A DNA stretch of 64,000 nucleotides, from positions 97,792-161,791 of the forward strand of contig JAIXWX010000019.1 of assembly GCA_027491075.1 (NCBI GenBank), read 5' to 3'. Position 1 is the stretch's first letter; each line of letters begins with the position of its first letter. Made by a program: the position numbers and the translations under genes. The notes below the pieces were generated by a model, which did no database searches, was not told where the DNA came from, and saw only the letters and a list, made by a program, of their open reading frames with translations. Shown piece by piece: positions 29,067-39,766 of the stretch. The stretch comes from Flavobacteriales bacterium. Lineage in GTDB: Bacteria > Bacteroidota > Bacteroidia > Flavobacteriales_D > Sanyastnellaceae.

Positions 29067-29711
29067 CTATTTGATTATTCCTTGGTATTCTAACGGTAGC
29101 AACTCTCGTATTTCTTCCTTTTCTTCTTTGGGTTGCTTAAAATGTTCTTGAAAAAAATGAGCTAATTCAGGCCTAAAGCCGATTATGTCAAGAGGATTTT
29201 CATAGTCATTTGCAGAATACCTACCCCAATTACCTTTTGAGCCAAAAACAAAATATTCATTGTAACTCATTTCTAAAAGTACGGCTGATATATAGTTTCC
29301 GCTTATCATTTCTTCCCAAGTTATGTTCACAGGGAACTTCATTCTAAACATTGGCTCACCTTCAGTAAAATCCTGAGAATGTTGAATAATTACAAAATAT
29401 TCTTCACCAACTTTCTGCAAAGCTTTTTGTAGTTGCTTAAAATCTTCTTCCATAAATAAGCAACCACCCCTTAAAGCAATTATCTCAAATTCGGAATGAT
29501 AGATTATATCGGGTAAGCCCTTGCCTTGAATAAAAATATTATCTTGTATAGACTTCCAAGTGCTTAAATATTCCTGCTCAGTCAACCAATATTTTTGTAA
29601 ATACTTTTCAGCAAGTTCTCTATTTCCCCAATCGGGTTCAGCAATAATTTTTGAAAAATCACCAAACCAGTAATTATCATAAAACTCTAAATGCTTATCA
29701 AATTCTATCAT
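29067..29711 (-). CDS. Putative immunity protein of the RHS toxin
   Basis: ATGA overlap with the RHS stop; soluble 214-aa protein (MIEFDKHLEFYDNYWFGDFSKII...). Call based on position and coupling. Confidence 0.6.
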   Translation of the reverse strand: MIEFDKHLEFYDNYWFGDFSKIIAEPDWGNRELAEKYLQKYWLTEQEYLSTWKSIQDNIFIQGKGLPDIIYHSEFEIIALRGGCLFMEEDFKQLQKALQKVGEEYFVIIQHSQDFTEGEPMFRMKFPVNITWEEMISGNYISAVLLEMSYNEYFVFGSKGNWGRYSANDYENPLDIIGFRPELAHFFQEHFKQPKEEKEEIRELLPLEYQGIIK

Positions 29712-32700
29712 GGTGTTATTCTAATTTTAAAAATTTCGCCTGTCGCTTTGTGAATGTCAATAGTATAAATTCCTGTTTTGGTCGAAAGATGATTGAATAC
29801 TGTTGTTCCATCTTTCATAATCAATCCACCTCTTGACGTAGCTCCAACTGATCCATTTGTAATTGCCTTGAATATTGACGGTCCGTCACCTTTCACAAAA
29901 CCTTGCATTCCGCCTTTTACTTTAGTTAGATTTCCCGCCCCCCGAATTAAGCTTTCAACACTATTGAACTGATTCAAGGATGTTGTAGTCGCCCTAGTGG
30001 ACCCAATAATCTCCACTCCGAACCGTTGCCATGACCCTGGAACAACATTGCCAACATCATCTATATAATGCCCGCTCGCCCAAAGATTTCGATAATAGAA
30101 GTCCATTCCTTCCTCCACCGCCACGTACTGACCATGAGATATAGAGCCCATCCCTTTTCCATAGCTACCACTGGTGCCCCATTCTTTTCCTTTATAAGCT
30201 GGAACTTTACCCGACGCCATCCAAGGGGTTGAATTACTTGGGGATGACCCTCTCCAAAATCCATTTCCAGACTTCCAAGAAACATAGCCCGAAATCGATC
30301 CCCCTAAAACGAATGAGCCCGCAGCTGTTAAGACGAATTGTTCATTACTCCATCTTGGGTCGCCAAGAAACATATGATTACCCTCGCTGAGAATGAGGTT
30401 GGAGGCTGTAGTACCTCCAACAGCTAATGCACCGCCACCTAGGAAACCACCAGTGCCAGCTGCACCAGCCAATGCCGCACCCCCAGTAAATCCAGTCGAT
30501 AGTGGGAGCCCAGCAGCGGCAGCTGTACCTACTCCCAATGTCGCGGCCCCTACCCCACCCGCCAATGCACCTATTGCAAATGCTTTCAGACCTTCACTAT
30601 CTAATGTTGCTCCATGCGCAACCCAATTTACTACTCCTCCGAATAAAGCTCCTACTGCTATATGCGCCCACTCCCCATCAGGATCAATAGTCGAGACTGG
30701 GTTATTGCCCATTGCTAAATAGGGATTGAAAAATTGATAAGCGGGATCGGGGACCGACCACCGAGCGATACAAGGATCATACATTCGCGCATGAAAATCC
30801 AAAAGGGCCAACCCCCTACTCGTCGAAAACTCCGAAAACTGAAACTCTTTACTCTGCGCCGTGCGATCGTGGATGGCGTTTGGATCATTAGGAACAGTAG
30901 GATTCTCCCAGGTGAGTCCATAAGGATAGTAATCATAAACCGCCCTAATTTTTGGAGCCCAGCGCACTATTTCCAAGTTATTAAAACTAACTTTACCTTG
31001 ACTCTTATTGGTAACATAGGTATAAAAATAACCGTCTGCCCTAGGTTGAATTCCCTGTCTTGAAAGTAAACCTAATTGTTGAGCATTTCCGACCTGAATA
31101 GCCCCGCTATTCAAGGGATCAAGAGTCATGTTCTTATCAAAAGTCATGTAAACTAAATAGGCCTGTGGCTTAGAAAAATCAACACCATCGAAGGTGGAAT
31201 TGATAAAATTATTGAATAAGCTAAATTGATTACCATTCACGTTGTTAAGCAAAGCCATTCCCATTTCGGGGCCAGTCGGAATAACACCTACGCTAGCGGA
31301 ACTTAAATTAAAAATTGTTCCAGCCAATATTTCTGTAATATCATCTAAAGGTTCACCAGGTGATTCCTGATACCAGTATTTTGTGCTTAAATCTATTCGT
31401 TCTCCTTGCTTCACCTCCATCACTTTTGCAGGACCCATAACTTTTCCCGTGAAAGATGAAAGCTCGGAAACCATTAAATTATAGGGATCTTCAGAATCAT
31501 AAGGATATAAATATGGTTTTTCTTTTTCAGTGAGCGATACATTTTCAAAATTGGCATCCTCTATAGATCTACGATCTATTTCAACAGTTACTCTATCGCG
31601 AATTATCTCGCTTTCCTCTTCCGTGATAACAGCCCTCACATTACCTAAATGGTCAGTTAAATAATAGTCATACTTCCAATCACCGCCAGAAAGCATACAA
31701 TTCGGACATCTTGCTAGTCCTTCAGATGTCGCAATAGATTGAACTACATTATTAGAATACTCAATTTCCCCAATATAATAAATTGTGCTATTACCCGCCG
31801 TTTTTGATAGTTTATTTCCGGCAGCATCCCATACAAATGAAACTTGTTCAGAACCCGAATTCACTTGGCTAACTAAATCAATTTTATTGTATTCTATTGA
31901 ACTCAATCCTTTATTCAAGTCTTCAATTAGTCTACCTCTTTTATCATATGAATACTCTATGGAAGAGTTTTGTCCATCAATAAAGTGCGTGTATTTTTCA
32001 TTTGGTATCCATTGTGTTTGAGCGTAATCAGAAATGGAAATTAGAAAATTAGAGTTGGAAGAATAGGATAGAGTCATTCTATCCATTGCAAGCGGAGATG
32101 TTAGTAACACCCCTTGATCATTAATCCCCCTATTACGATTAATATTTAGTAAATTCCCATTTGAATCGTAGCTTATTGTTTCATCCCACATATTGCAGCG
32201 ATTGCTATAATTATCAATATATGTTTCAAAGCTCGCTGCATAAAAAGCACCCGTCATTTGACCTAATGCATCATATCGATATACATAGCTATGGCCAGAG
32301 AGTTCGTCACCACCAAACTCAGGATTTCTGTTAGTCTTCCATTTTATAGCAGCAATGTTACCATTGTATTGGCTAATCATCTCCATTCTGTTGCTTTGAA
32401 AACGAGTCTGATCGTGATAGATGATTTCTTCACCAAATACATCCCAAGACTCTAAGTTATCGCCGTCATCTACCAATTCTGCATTATTGATTTTGGTCAA
32501 CCACCCCCTTTCATTATAGCGATAATCTACAATTTGCATTCCCGCATTTGTCTCGTCCGTTATATGCAGGTGTTTTTTTACAAGCTGACCTAATTCATTA
32601 TAGTAGTGCTTCGAGAGCATTACTTCCTCGTCGGTGCCTATTTTATGAAAAGTTCTCGTTATTCTACCCGCGTGGTCATATTCAAACCGTTTTATGATAC

Positions 32701-35700
32701 CAACTGTTCCATTCAAGTTTACTTGCTTTTTTATTTGGGTAGGCCTTCCTTGATAGTCGTAAAATGATTCTACCTTTTCAAACCCGCCAAGAATGTGTGT
32801 TTTAAAATAAACGGTTAAAAGCCCCTCTTGGTTGTAATAATTAACCGATCTAATGTATTGATTGAGGCTATTGTCTAAAACGAGTATTTTTTCCCCAGTT
32901 ACTTTGCCAATAACACTTCTTGACGCCGATGAATTATTATATGCGAAGCCACTTGTATTGAATTGATAATCGTCATAGTACTTTTCGAAATACAATTGAC
33001 TATAATCCAATGGAAAAGCCACATTAGTATAGGGAGTAGTTGGATTGCCAGTTTTAGATTCCCAGAAATTCATTGATAAGGCGTTCTGGTTATCCTGAAT
33101 TTGCTGTCTCGAAAGTGATGTGCTAAAGAGCCCACTTTGAATTATTCTACCAAAAACATCATACTTCGCAAATTCCCACTCCTGAGTGAACAGACTTGAA
33201 CTAGGTTTTTGTGTTGCAATTAGCTGATCCAAATTATTATATACATATCTTGACCATGATTCCCCAGCCATTTTGGACTCAATTAATCTTCCTTTTAAAT
33301 CATATCTGTTCGCTAAAATATATCCATCAAAAACTGTATAATTCAAACTCCCACTTGTGGATGAGAACTGATAATTTCCTGACATTGCTATTACAGCAAT
33401 TGCTGGTACTTCATAAATCAGTTGGCCAAAATCATCGTAAATGAAATAATAATCTAGAAATCTCCAGCTAGGAATTTGATTTGGTAGAAAATCTAACTCG
33501 TTATCAGTAAATTGTCCAATACCATTATACCAACTGTATGAACTAATCCCTTCGCCAGACATCAATGTTTGTACTCTCCGACAAATGATCTGACCAAGAA
33601 CATTCTTATATTCCCATACAGTTTGTCCATTTTCATCGGTGACGCTGTACTTGGTTAGAGAGTTCGCAGGATGGTACTCGATAGACGAAGCAGACATGGC
33701 AGAAGCCCCATCTATATTGAGTTTCCATAATAAAATTTCATCTTGGTCATTGAGTTCAAATTTTACCTTAATAGTTGAACCAGAATTTATTTGCCAAGCC
33801 TCACCAAAATTACCTGATTCAATAATGCGGGAAAGAGGGCTCTTCTCATAAATAACCTCCGCAAAAGGAAATGACGTCTCTACTACCCTCGGTGAAATAT
33901 TATAAAAATTAAGCAATGACGTTTCGGGATTTGTGACATAAGTACCATTATTACCCCCTCCAATGGTAAAAGGTAAAAACTTCTTTGCTTCTCTTCCTAA
34001 ACCGTCATATTGATAGATTTGTACAATGTCTCTTTTCATAGGACTTTGTCGCACAGAAACACTCTGAATTTCCCTACCATATCCGTCAAGGTAAGAGATA
34101 TTTGTGGCAACTTCCAAATTTGAAGCGGGTGCATTAACTACTTGATTCTTTGTTAAATTCTCAGCTAGCACTACTTTAGTTTTTATCCAACTTAGATCTC
34201 CCGATACACTAAGATCGTTGAGATGAAATTCTCTATTGACAACAATTTGGAGTTTCTGATCTAATGTCCATTCTATTCTCTTCCATGCATCATACAAATG
34301 ATACTTACTAACACTATTCTGATCACAGACGGTTGAAGAAGTTCCATCTTCGTTAAAGCATTCAGTTATCAAAATTGCATCGTGGGGATACAATCTGAGT
34401 TCATCAATAAATGAATAGTTGGTGCCACTAATAATGACATAAAAATCAGAAGTGGCATCAATGATGTACTCGTTGTACTTCCAATAAGGGTGATTGTTTT
34501 GTACATTCTGATGAACAGGAATGAAGCTCGTATTGCTAGAAATTGTAAGATTAAATGGCGTTGCTGAAAGACTCCAAAAAGTTAATCTATATTTTCCTGA
34601 TGGCAATTCGTTACTTTGTATCGAGTTATTTAAGAATTGAAAACTTTTTTTCCCTGTGTAACTTTTCGGCAATGAAAATTCTAAATGACTTATCTGCTCT
34701 TGTACACAAGCGTTGCTATTGTATATCCAACCATTGCCATTGTTCGTTTCGAAACTCGTGTATGCGCATTCGGATGGATGTGCGTTCGTAATATGAGCGA
34801 CAACCTTACCATCTGGATAATCTCTCAATACGGATTGAACTGGCTCCAATCCCGATTGGCTTGTAATGGTTCTTAAATTGGCATCGATAGATAAAATCTT
34901 AGATATACTTCTGTACCCAAAATACCTATTGAATTGGCCATTTGATATGTTACTAAATGTAAAAGCTGACTCTAGGATGGGCTCCTGTATTTGTAACCTA
35001 GAAACTCCAGTTTGCACCAACTTTCCATTAATCAATTCAAATTCATATATCTCACCCGCTATCACATAAAAACTCCCAGCTATCTTTCTTAGACTTATTT
35101 TCTCAACAGGAACGTTCCAAACTCGATTATCTTGGTTTCTCATAAAGTTTATAGCTTGCGCTTGACTATCTAAACAAGTAGTACATGCTACGTAATCCTT
35201 CGGGTATAAAGCAATCTCCTTCGTCAATAAATCCGACTCAACATGATTTACTTTTAATTCCACGAGCCTCAAATCGTCATCATAGCTATAATTTGTAATT
35301 GATGTAGAGAATTTCGCAGGGTTGAAAGCATCGTAAACAATATCAGTTCTCTTTTCTAAGAAGTATTGTTCTAAGGAATAATAATAAAGAACACCAATAA
35401 CATTCCACTGTACCTTGCATGGCGCTGAACCTTGACTAGTAGACCATTGAGTATACTTTGTATCCCCTCCTTTCAATCCCCGAGTATAACCAAAATCTAC
35501 AGAATTATACTCTAAAAGGCTTTCTGAAAGTATCTGATTCGAGGCACTATAAACCCGTTGTTTTAACAAATTACCACTTCTCCAACTTTTATTTAAGGGA
35601 GCATTTTGAACAGCTGGATGAACAGCAGAAGAGGCCGTAGGAAACAAGCTATATTCATATTCAATCCTGCCATTCTCACAGCTAGGATCGTTGTTACATG

Positions 35701-37822
35701 AGGTGCTTTCTGAAACATTTGTATACAATACATATCCTCCATTTGCCATTTGAAGTGGGCTAATACTATAAGAAAATGATTTTGTCAACGCATGTTCACC
35801 GAAGGGCTCATAATCACTATTACTAACTGGACAGCCAGATTGAAATAACCATGTTGACTTCCAATTGAGATACCCTGGAGCTTGATAGTAACTATATACT
35901 GGTTCAGTTAATAGATATCCACTAGACCTCTCTGGATCATCAAAGGATTGATAAGAAAATGTCCTCTTCAAAACTTCGGAAGCCTGACTTTCCTGACTTG
36001 ATATCGATTTAATTCTCATACCTCCACCAAATCTTGATTTGGGACTCGGACTAAAGAATGGAGTGGCTTTGATACTAATCGAAACATTACCTTGATTATA
36101 AATAGGATCATTGCAATCTTCACCTTTAACCGCAAAAACTGTATAAGTTCCGGCCGGGACTGTAATACTAGCATTGATTCCGTTAAATGACTCCTGATCG
36201 GAAAAGAATACAACCTCTCCAAAACTATTCTCTATCCTTATAGAACTCGGTGAACAATTTGGATCATGAGTTATGGAATACGATAAGAACAGTTGCTTTT
36301 CCATATCGAGAGTAAAAAAATCAACATCATCATATTGCTCCCAATTCGGATCGGGAGCCTCTATAACATCGGCATTTGCTAATCCTTCTGTCCCAACGTA
36401 TACAGGCCCATTTTCGTTGGTTCCATAAGTATTTGATTCAAACTGAAAAGTCACTTTTGCCCCAGTTGGTGAACTGATACTCTCGAGCATACCAGCACCT
36501 GTATAGACTGGATTTGGGTGCCTACTTGTGCCGTTAGGGATCAGAGAGCTAGATTCAAATCCATTAAAAAAACCCCAATGATCCTGAGCTGTAGAATATA
36601 AATATGGTAGCTCTATATCATTATAATCCAGAACTATGGGAGGCCATGACTCACCATCTGTATTGATATTACTAATTGTTCTTAGTCGCAACCTCTTTGT
36701 TCCTAAATTAGCTATTGTATAGTCATAAGTGAATTTAATTGCTGAAATAGGCGAGTTTAGTCCATTAAAAACTTCAATTGATTTCAACGCAAATTCATTG
36801 CCTAAATCCTCCCTTTCTTCTTGTTGTTTTACAAATTTAATCTGACCATTTAGACTCTCAATCCTTTTCAGACTAACTGAAAAATGCTCCAACAACACAT
36901 CACAATCATTTATAACATCGGGAGGACAATCATCGTCAAACGGATTGCAATGATAATCGACAGTATTAGTGTGTGAAATTGACGTTTGACATGGCGAGGA
37001 CGCAACATCATAATGAAAAGAAAACTCCAATTGATCATTAAAATTTCTGATTTCGGAAAGAAACCATCCTGATATACTACCCGTTTCAGTATTAACATTA
37101 ATTGCTGGGCATGTATTGGTTGTCAGCGTTGTTTCAACTGTCGTGAAGTAGTATTTATAACCCATATCATCCGACAAAACAAAACCTTCAAGGAGACCAA
37201 TCATTTCTATTTTCAAATTTTGAAAAGGTACTGGCCTAGGATTTCCATCATTTCCAAATACGAACATCCCTGTTCGACCTAAGAAGTTAAAATAAAACTC
37301 ATCTGGCTGCAAGTCCAACTTTCCATGAAGGGTTCGTCTAACTAGGTCATCATATAATTGACTACCTTCATTAGGTACCAATGGACCATTAGACAAATAA
37401 CCTCCATTTGGCGGTCCCCATAAACCATCACCAAAAGGCAAGCCATTAGCAAAAATATCCTCTGCGTTTGGTTCTTGAATCATTTCATCCGGGAATCCCT
37501 TTACAACACGAGTTATAACTCCTCCTGCATTTAATGCCCAACCAAGACCGACCCACGACGCTGTTTCCCCAACCCTTACCCCATTAGATTGATAGCTCAA
37601 GCTTACAGGTAAGGTTAAAGATCGCCCAGCTAGAGAAGTTAGTGGAATGTCAATGCCAGCTGCGCCAGTGCTAAGATTTACCTGAACTTTATCGGCGCTG
37701 AAAACAGCTGCAGTAGGGCTAGCAATTGCATACCCAACGTTATTCTGAGAATCCGTAACTTGTTGGCCTGTTAACCGAATTGACACTGACCAAGCGATTA
37801 AGATTATGTAAATTTTTCTCAT
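29708..37822 (-). CDS. RHS/YD-repeat polymorphic toxin with Sec signal peptide and C-terminal toxin domain
   Basis: MRKIYIILIAWSVSIRLTGQQ; many YD repeats (RYDALGQMTG, YSYDKRGRLIEDL, FEYDHAGRITRTF); DUF6443-like YLDGYGREIQSVSVRQSPMKRDIVQIYQYDGLGREAKKFLPF; RHS core end GLALLDFHARMYDPCIARWSVPDPAYQFFNPYLAMGNNPVSTIDPDGE; then Gly/Ala-rich hydrophobic pre-toxin and variable tip. Confidence 0.93.
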   Translation of the reverse strand: MRKIYIILIAWSVSIRLTGQQVTDSQNNVGYAIASPTAAVFSADKVQVNLSTGAAGIDIPLTSLAGRSLTLPVSLSYQSNGVRVGETASWVGLGWALNAGGVITRVVKGFPDEMIQEPNAEDIFANGLPFGDGLWGPPNGGYLSNGPLVPNEGSQLYDDLVRRTLHGKLDLQPDEFYFNFLGRTGMFVFGNDGNPRPVPFQNLKIEMIGLLEGFVLSDDMGYKYYFTTVETTLTTNTCPAINVNTETGSISGWFLSEIRNFNDQLEFSFHYDVASSPCQTSISHTNTVDYHCNPFDDDCPPDVINDCDVLLEHFSVSLKRIESLNGQIKFVKQQEEREDLGNEFALKSIEVFNGLNSPISAIKFTYDYTIANLGTKRLRLRTISNINTDGESWPPIVLDYNDIELPYLYSTAQDHWGFFNGFESSSLIPNGTSRHPNPVYTGAGMLESISSPTGAKVTFQFESNTYGTNENGPVYVGTEGLANADVIEAPDPNWEQYDDVDFFTLDMEKQLFLSYSITHDPNCSPSSIRIENSFGEVVFFSDQESFNGINASITVPAGTYTVFAVKGEDCNDPIYNQGNVSISIKATPFFSPSPKSRFGGGMRIKSISSQESQASEVLKRTFSYQSFDDPERSSGYLLTEPVYSYYQAPGYLNWKSTWLFQSGCPVSNSDYEPFGEHALTKSFSYSISPLQMANGGYVLYTNVSESTSCNNDPSCENGRIEYEYSLFPTASSAVHPAVQNAPLNKSWRSGNLLKQRVYSASNQILSESLLEYNSVDFGYTRGLKGGDTKYTQWSTSQGSAPCKVQWNVIGVLYYYSLEQYFLEKRTDIVYDAFNPAKFSTSITNYSYDDDLRLVELKVNHVESDLLTKEIALYPKDYVACTTCLDSQAQAINFMRNQDNRVWNVPVEKISLRKIAGSFYVIAGEIYEFELINGKLVQTGVSRLQIQEPILESAFTFSNISNGQFNRYFGYRSISKILSIDANLRTITSQSGLEPVQSVLRDYPDGKVVAHITNAHPSECAYTSFETNNGNGWIYNSNACVQEQISHLEFSLPKSYTGKKSFQFLNNSIQSNELPSGKYRLTFWSLSATPFNLTISSNTSFIPVHQNVQNNHPYWKYNEYIIDATSDFYVIISGTNYSFIDELRLYPHDAILITECFNEDGTSSTVCDQNSVSKYHLYDAWKRIEWTLDQKLQIVVNREFHLNDLSVSGDLSWIKTKVVLAENLTKNQVVNAPASNLEVATNISYLDGYGREIQSVSVRQSPMKRDIVQIYQYDGLGREAKKFLPFTIGGGNNGTYVTNPETSLLNFYNISPRVVETSFPFAEVIYEKSPLSRIIESGNFGEAWQINSGSTIKVKFELNDQDEILLWKLNIDGASAMSASSIEYHPANSLTKYSVTDENGQTVWEYKNVLGQIICRRVQTLMSGEGISSYSWYNGIGQFTDNELDFLPNQIPSWRFLDYYFIYDDFGQLIYEVPAIAVIAMSGNYQFSSTSGSLNYTVFDGYILANRYDLKGRLIESKMAGESWSRYVYNNLDQLIATQKPSSSLFTQEWEFAKYDVFGRIIQSGLFSTSLSRQQIQDNQNALSMNFWESKTGNPTTPYTNVAFPLDYSQLYFEKYYDDYQFNTSGFAYNNSSASRSVIGKVTGEKILVLDNSLNQYIRSVNYYNQEGLLTVYFKTHILGGFEKVESFYDYQGRPTQIKKQVNLNGTVGIIKRFEYDHAGRITRTFHKIGTDEEVMLSKHYYNELGQLVKKHLHITDETNAGMQIVDYRYNERGWLTKINNAELVDDGDNLESWDVFGEEIIYHDQTRFQSNRMEMISQYNGNIAAIKWKTNRNPEFGGDELSGHSYVYRYDALGQMTGAFYAASFETYIDNYSNRCNMWDETISYDSNGNLLNINRNRGINDQGVLLTSPLAMDRMTLSYSSNSNFLISISDYAQTQWIPNEKYTHFIDGQNSSIEYSYDKRGRLIEDLNKGLSSIEYNKIDLVSQVNSGSEQVSFVWDAAGNKLSKTAGNSTIYYIGEIEYSNNVVQSIATSEGLARCPNCMLSGGDWKYDYYLTDHLGNVRAVITEEESEIIRDRVTVEIDRRSIEDANFENVSLTEKEKPYLYPYDSEDPYNLMVSELSSFTGKVMGPAKVMEVKQGERIDLSTKYWYQESPGEPLDDITEILAGTIFNLSSASVGVIPTGPEMGMALLNNVNGNQFSLFNNFINSTFDGVDFSKPQAYLVYMTFDKNMTLDPLNSGAIQVGNAQQLGLLSRQGIQPRADGYFYTYVTNKSQGKVSFNNLEIVRWAPKIRAVYDYYPYGLTWENPTVPNDPNAIHDRTAQSKEFQFSEFSTSRGLALLDFHARMYDPCIARWSVPDPAYQFFNPYLAMGNNPVSTIDPDGEWAHIAVGALFGGVVNWVAHGATLDSEGLKAFAIGALAGGVGAATLGVGTAAAAGLPLSTGFTGGAALAGAAGTGGFLGGGALAVGGTTASNLILSEGNHMFLGDPRWSNEQFVLTAAGSFVLGGSISGYVSWKSGNGFWRGSSPSNSTPWMASGKVPAYKGKEWGTSGSYGKGMGSISHGQYVAVEEGMDFYYRNLWASGHYIDDVGNVVPGSWQRFGVEIIGSTRATTTSLNQFNSVESLIRGAGNLTKVKGGMQGFVKGDGPSIFKAITNGSVGATSRGGLIMKDGTTVFNHLSTKTGIYTIDIHKATGEIFKIRITP
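29982..30246 (-). repeat. 265-bp pre-toxin module repeat, copy B (within the RHS gene)
   Basis: See copy A 28537-28801; constant offset 1445. Confidence 0.92.
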
Positions 37823-37836
37823 TATTTTAGTTTCAA

Positions 37837-39372
37837 TTAGTTTTTGCGATAGCTATGACGTGGTAAAAATTCCATTCCAAATCTAACAACGAAGGCCTGT
37901 CTTCCATAACGAGCATGAAGAAAATCGTAGAGTAATTCAACAGATTGATTACTCCTCTTTCCCGAAGGAGTCCTTAGTTTTACTCCAGACAAAATACTAG
38001 GTTGATTTCTACCATTCTGACTGAATGGCAAAATCAAATCGGAGTATTCTCCGAATATGCTATTAACTTCATAATTCATTTGAAAAAAAATACTATTGTG
38101 TAATTCCCAATTCACAAATGATCGCAAAGCATAACTATTTCTAGAAGAAATATTCCCAACTCGACTTTCCTGAAATAACTTTTCTAATGACCAATTAACT
38201 GAATGTGACACTCCCATTCCTAATGACATTTTTGGTAGAGTTTGATACCCAAGTTGAAATGATAAATCAATTCCTCTTGGAACTAACAGATTACTTCTTA
38301 TTGGTTGCAAGTTGGATCCGTAAATTAAGCGGTCGATGAATCTTTTTTCCTTCAAAGGATTCTTTTTCCAATCTTCTTTTCTTTCTTCAGAAACCGTTTC
38401 TAATTTCCTTCTGTTTTCAAATATGAGCGAATCCAAATCACCTGAGATCGGACCTTCTTGACGAGGGAAAACAATATCCGAGTCTAACTCTTCTTTACTA
38501 TTTGGTATAGGATTCTCTAGACCCTTAAATTCTTTAAAATTATTAATACTTTGTCCTAACGATTCGTGAATTTTAGAAATAAAATCCTTCATTGGTAATT
38601 CTGAAACAGAAATTTCGGACGGATCCAATTTAGAACTGCTTCCTAACGGTACCTCTAGAGGAACTTGACCTGACACAGCAGTATTGAGAGTGCTAAAGAT
38701 CTTCTGTTCTAACCTTGTCTGATCGGAAAAAATGGATAAATCCTCTTTAATGCTTTGATCGAAATAATAATCCAATTTTTCTAGTGGATTTAAACTCAAG
38801 TTAACTTCCGGATATCTAGATAAAACCTTGTGTAGATATATATTTCTTTCATGAATAAAATCTTTCACTATTTCCGTTTTCTTCAACTCGATCTTTAAAT
38901 CTTCTTGTGCTCGTTGAAGTTCCATCACACCTTCACATCTACATGAAGATTCAAAATTCGAAGAGTGAGCCTTTCCTTCTTGTGAAAAGATCGAATCAAG
39001 CCGCTCGAAGTTCTTAAAGCTAACTCCAGATAGATTTAACTTGTTATGGTCTGCGCGTCTCAGGTTTCCTTGAAGGCGGTTATGAGCATAAACAGAAGCT
39101 CTATTCAAACTTTCGGCGTTTTCTTCATCAAGGCTACATATTTTTTGAAATACCATATCCTCTAGAGTTGAGTAACGACTGAGCGCTTTACTAGTCGATC
39201 GACTGAGCCTTCTTTGAAGTTTTTTGCATTTTTTAATTCCGTAAGAACAAAATCTGGAGCAATCCTCGCCAGATAATTCTATATTTTCTTCACTAACATA
39301 GTCATCCTTTTGAGACCACAAATCCTCTAGCGAAAAAAACATGAAGAGCATCAAGACAAAAAACGATTTCAT
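37837..39372 (-). CDS. Signal-peptide protein with helical/coiled-coil N-terminus and beta-barrel-like C-terminus; candidate RHS partner
   Basis: MKSFFVLMLFMFFSLEDLWSQKDD; charged helical middle region; C-term alternating strands ending in an aromatic-rich region (FVVRFGMEFLPRHSYRKN). Stop is 14 nt before the RHS start. ATG 39372 preferred to 39498. Confidence 0.65.
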   Translation of the reverse strand: MKSFFVLMLFMFFSLEDLWSQKDDYVSEENIELSGEDCSRFCSYGIKKCKKLQRRLSRSTSKALSRYSTLEDMVFQKICSLDEENAESLNRASVYAHNRLQGNLRRADHNKLNLSGVSFKNFERLDSIFSQEGKAHSSNFESSCRCEGVMELQRAQEDLKIELKKTEIVKDFIHERNIYLHKVLSRYPEVNLSLNPLEKLDYYFDQSIKEDLSIFSDQTRLEQKIFSTLNTAVSGQVPLEVPLGSSSKLDPSEISVSELPMKDFISKIHESLGQSINNFKEFKGLENPIPNSKEELDSDIVFPRQEGPISGDLDSLIFENRRKLETVSEERKEDWKKNPLKEKRFIDRLIYGSNLQPIRSNLLVPRGIDLSFQLGYQTLPKMSLGMGVSHSVNWSLEKLFQESRVGNISSRNSYALRSFVNWELHNSIFFQMNYEVNSIFGEYSDLILPFSQNGRNQPSILSGVKLRTPSGKRSNQSVELLYDFLHARYGRQAFVVRFGMEFLPRHSYRKN

Positions 39373-39716
39373 CGTAAAATAGAATTTAGTTAAGGTGTCC
39401 AAATTATCCTCGTACGGAGAATGTTTACTCAAAAATAATATTTTTTTGTAATTCTCAGCTCGCAATTCAAAAAATTTATAATAACGAAATGACACCAAAA
39501 CGGATTGGAAATGGGACTAGTTAAACAAACAATATTGAGACGAATGAACTAGGTTTCTCATATTGCACCGAGCTAATCGATAAAGCTATCAGGATTATTT
39601 GCCAATCTCAAACCCAAGTTAACTAATAATTATTAATCTTTAAGCAATGGCAACAAAACTGGTTCAATATCTCGATACCAGATATCTAGTATTTAGAGCT
39701 TGATTTTAAAAAAAAA

Positions 39717-39747
39717 GCTGCCTCACTTTTTGCGAGACAGCCCCTTT
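39717..39747 (-). terminator. Probable intrinsic terminator after aconitase
   Basis: gctgcctcac-ttttt-gcgagacagc imperfect hairpin, minus strand followed by an Ttttttttt tract. Confidence 0.7.
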
Positions 39748-39766
39748 TATAACCATTATTCACAAA

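Noticed and set aside
30393-30722. 109-aa Ala/Pro-rich plus-strand ORF
   Set aside because: Antisense to the Gly/Ala-rich pre-toxin part of the RHS gene; composition is a mirror artefact.
29708-37822. RHS protein as a T6SS effector
   Set aside because: It has a Sec signal peptide, no PAAR/VgrG domain seen, and no T6SS genes in the window.
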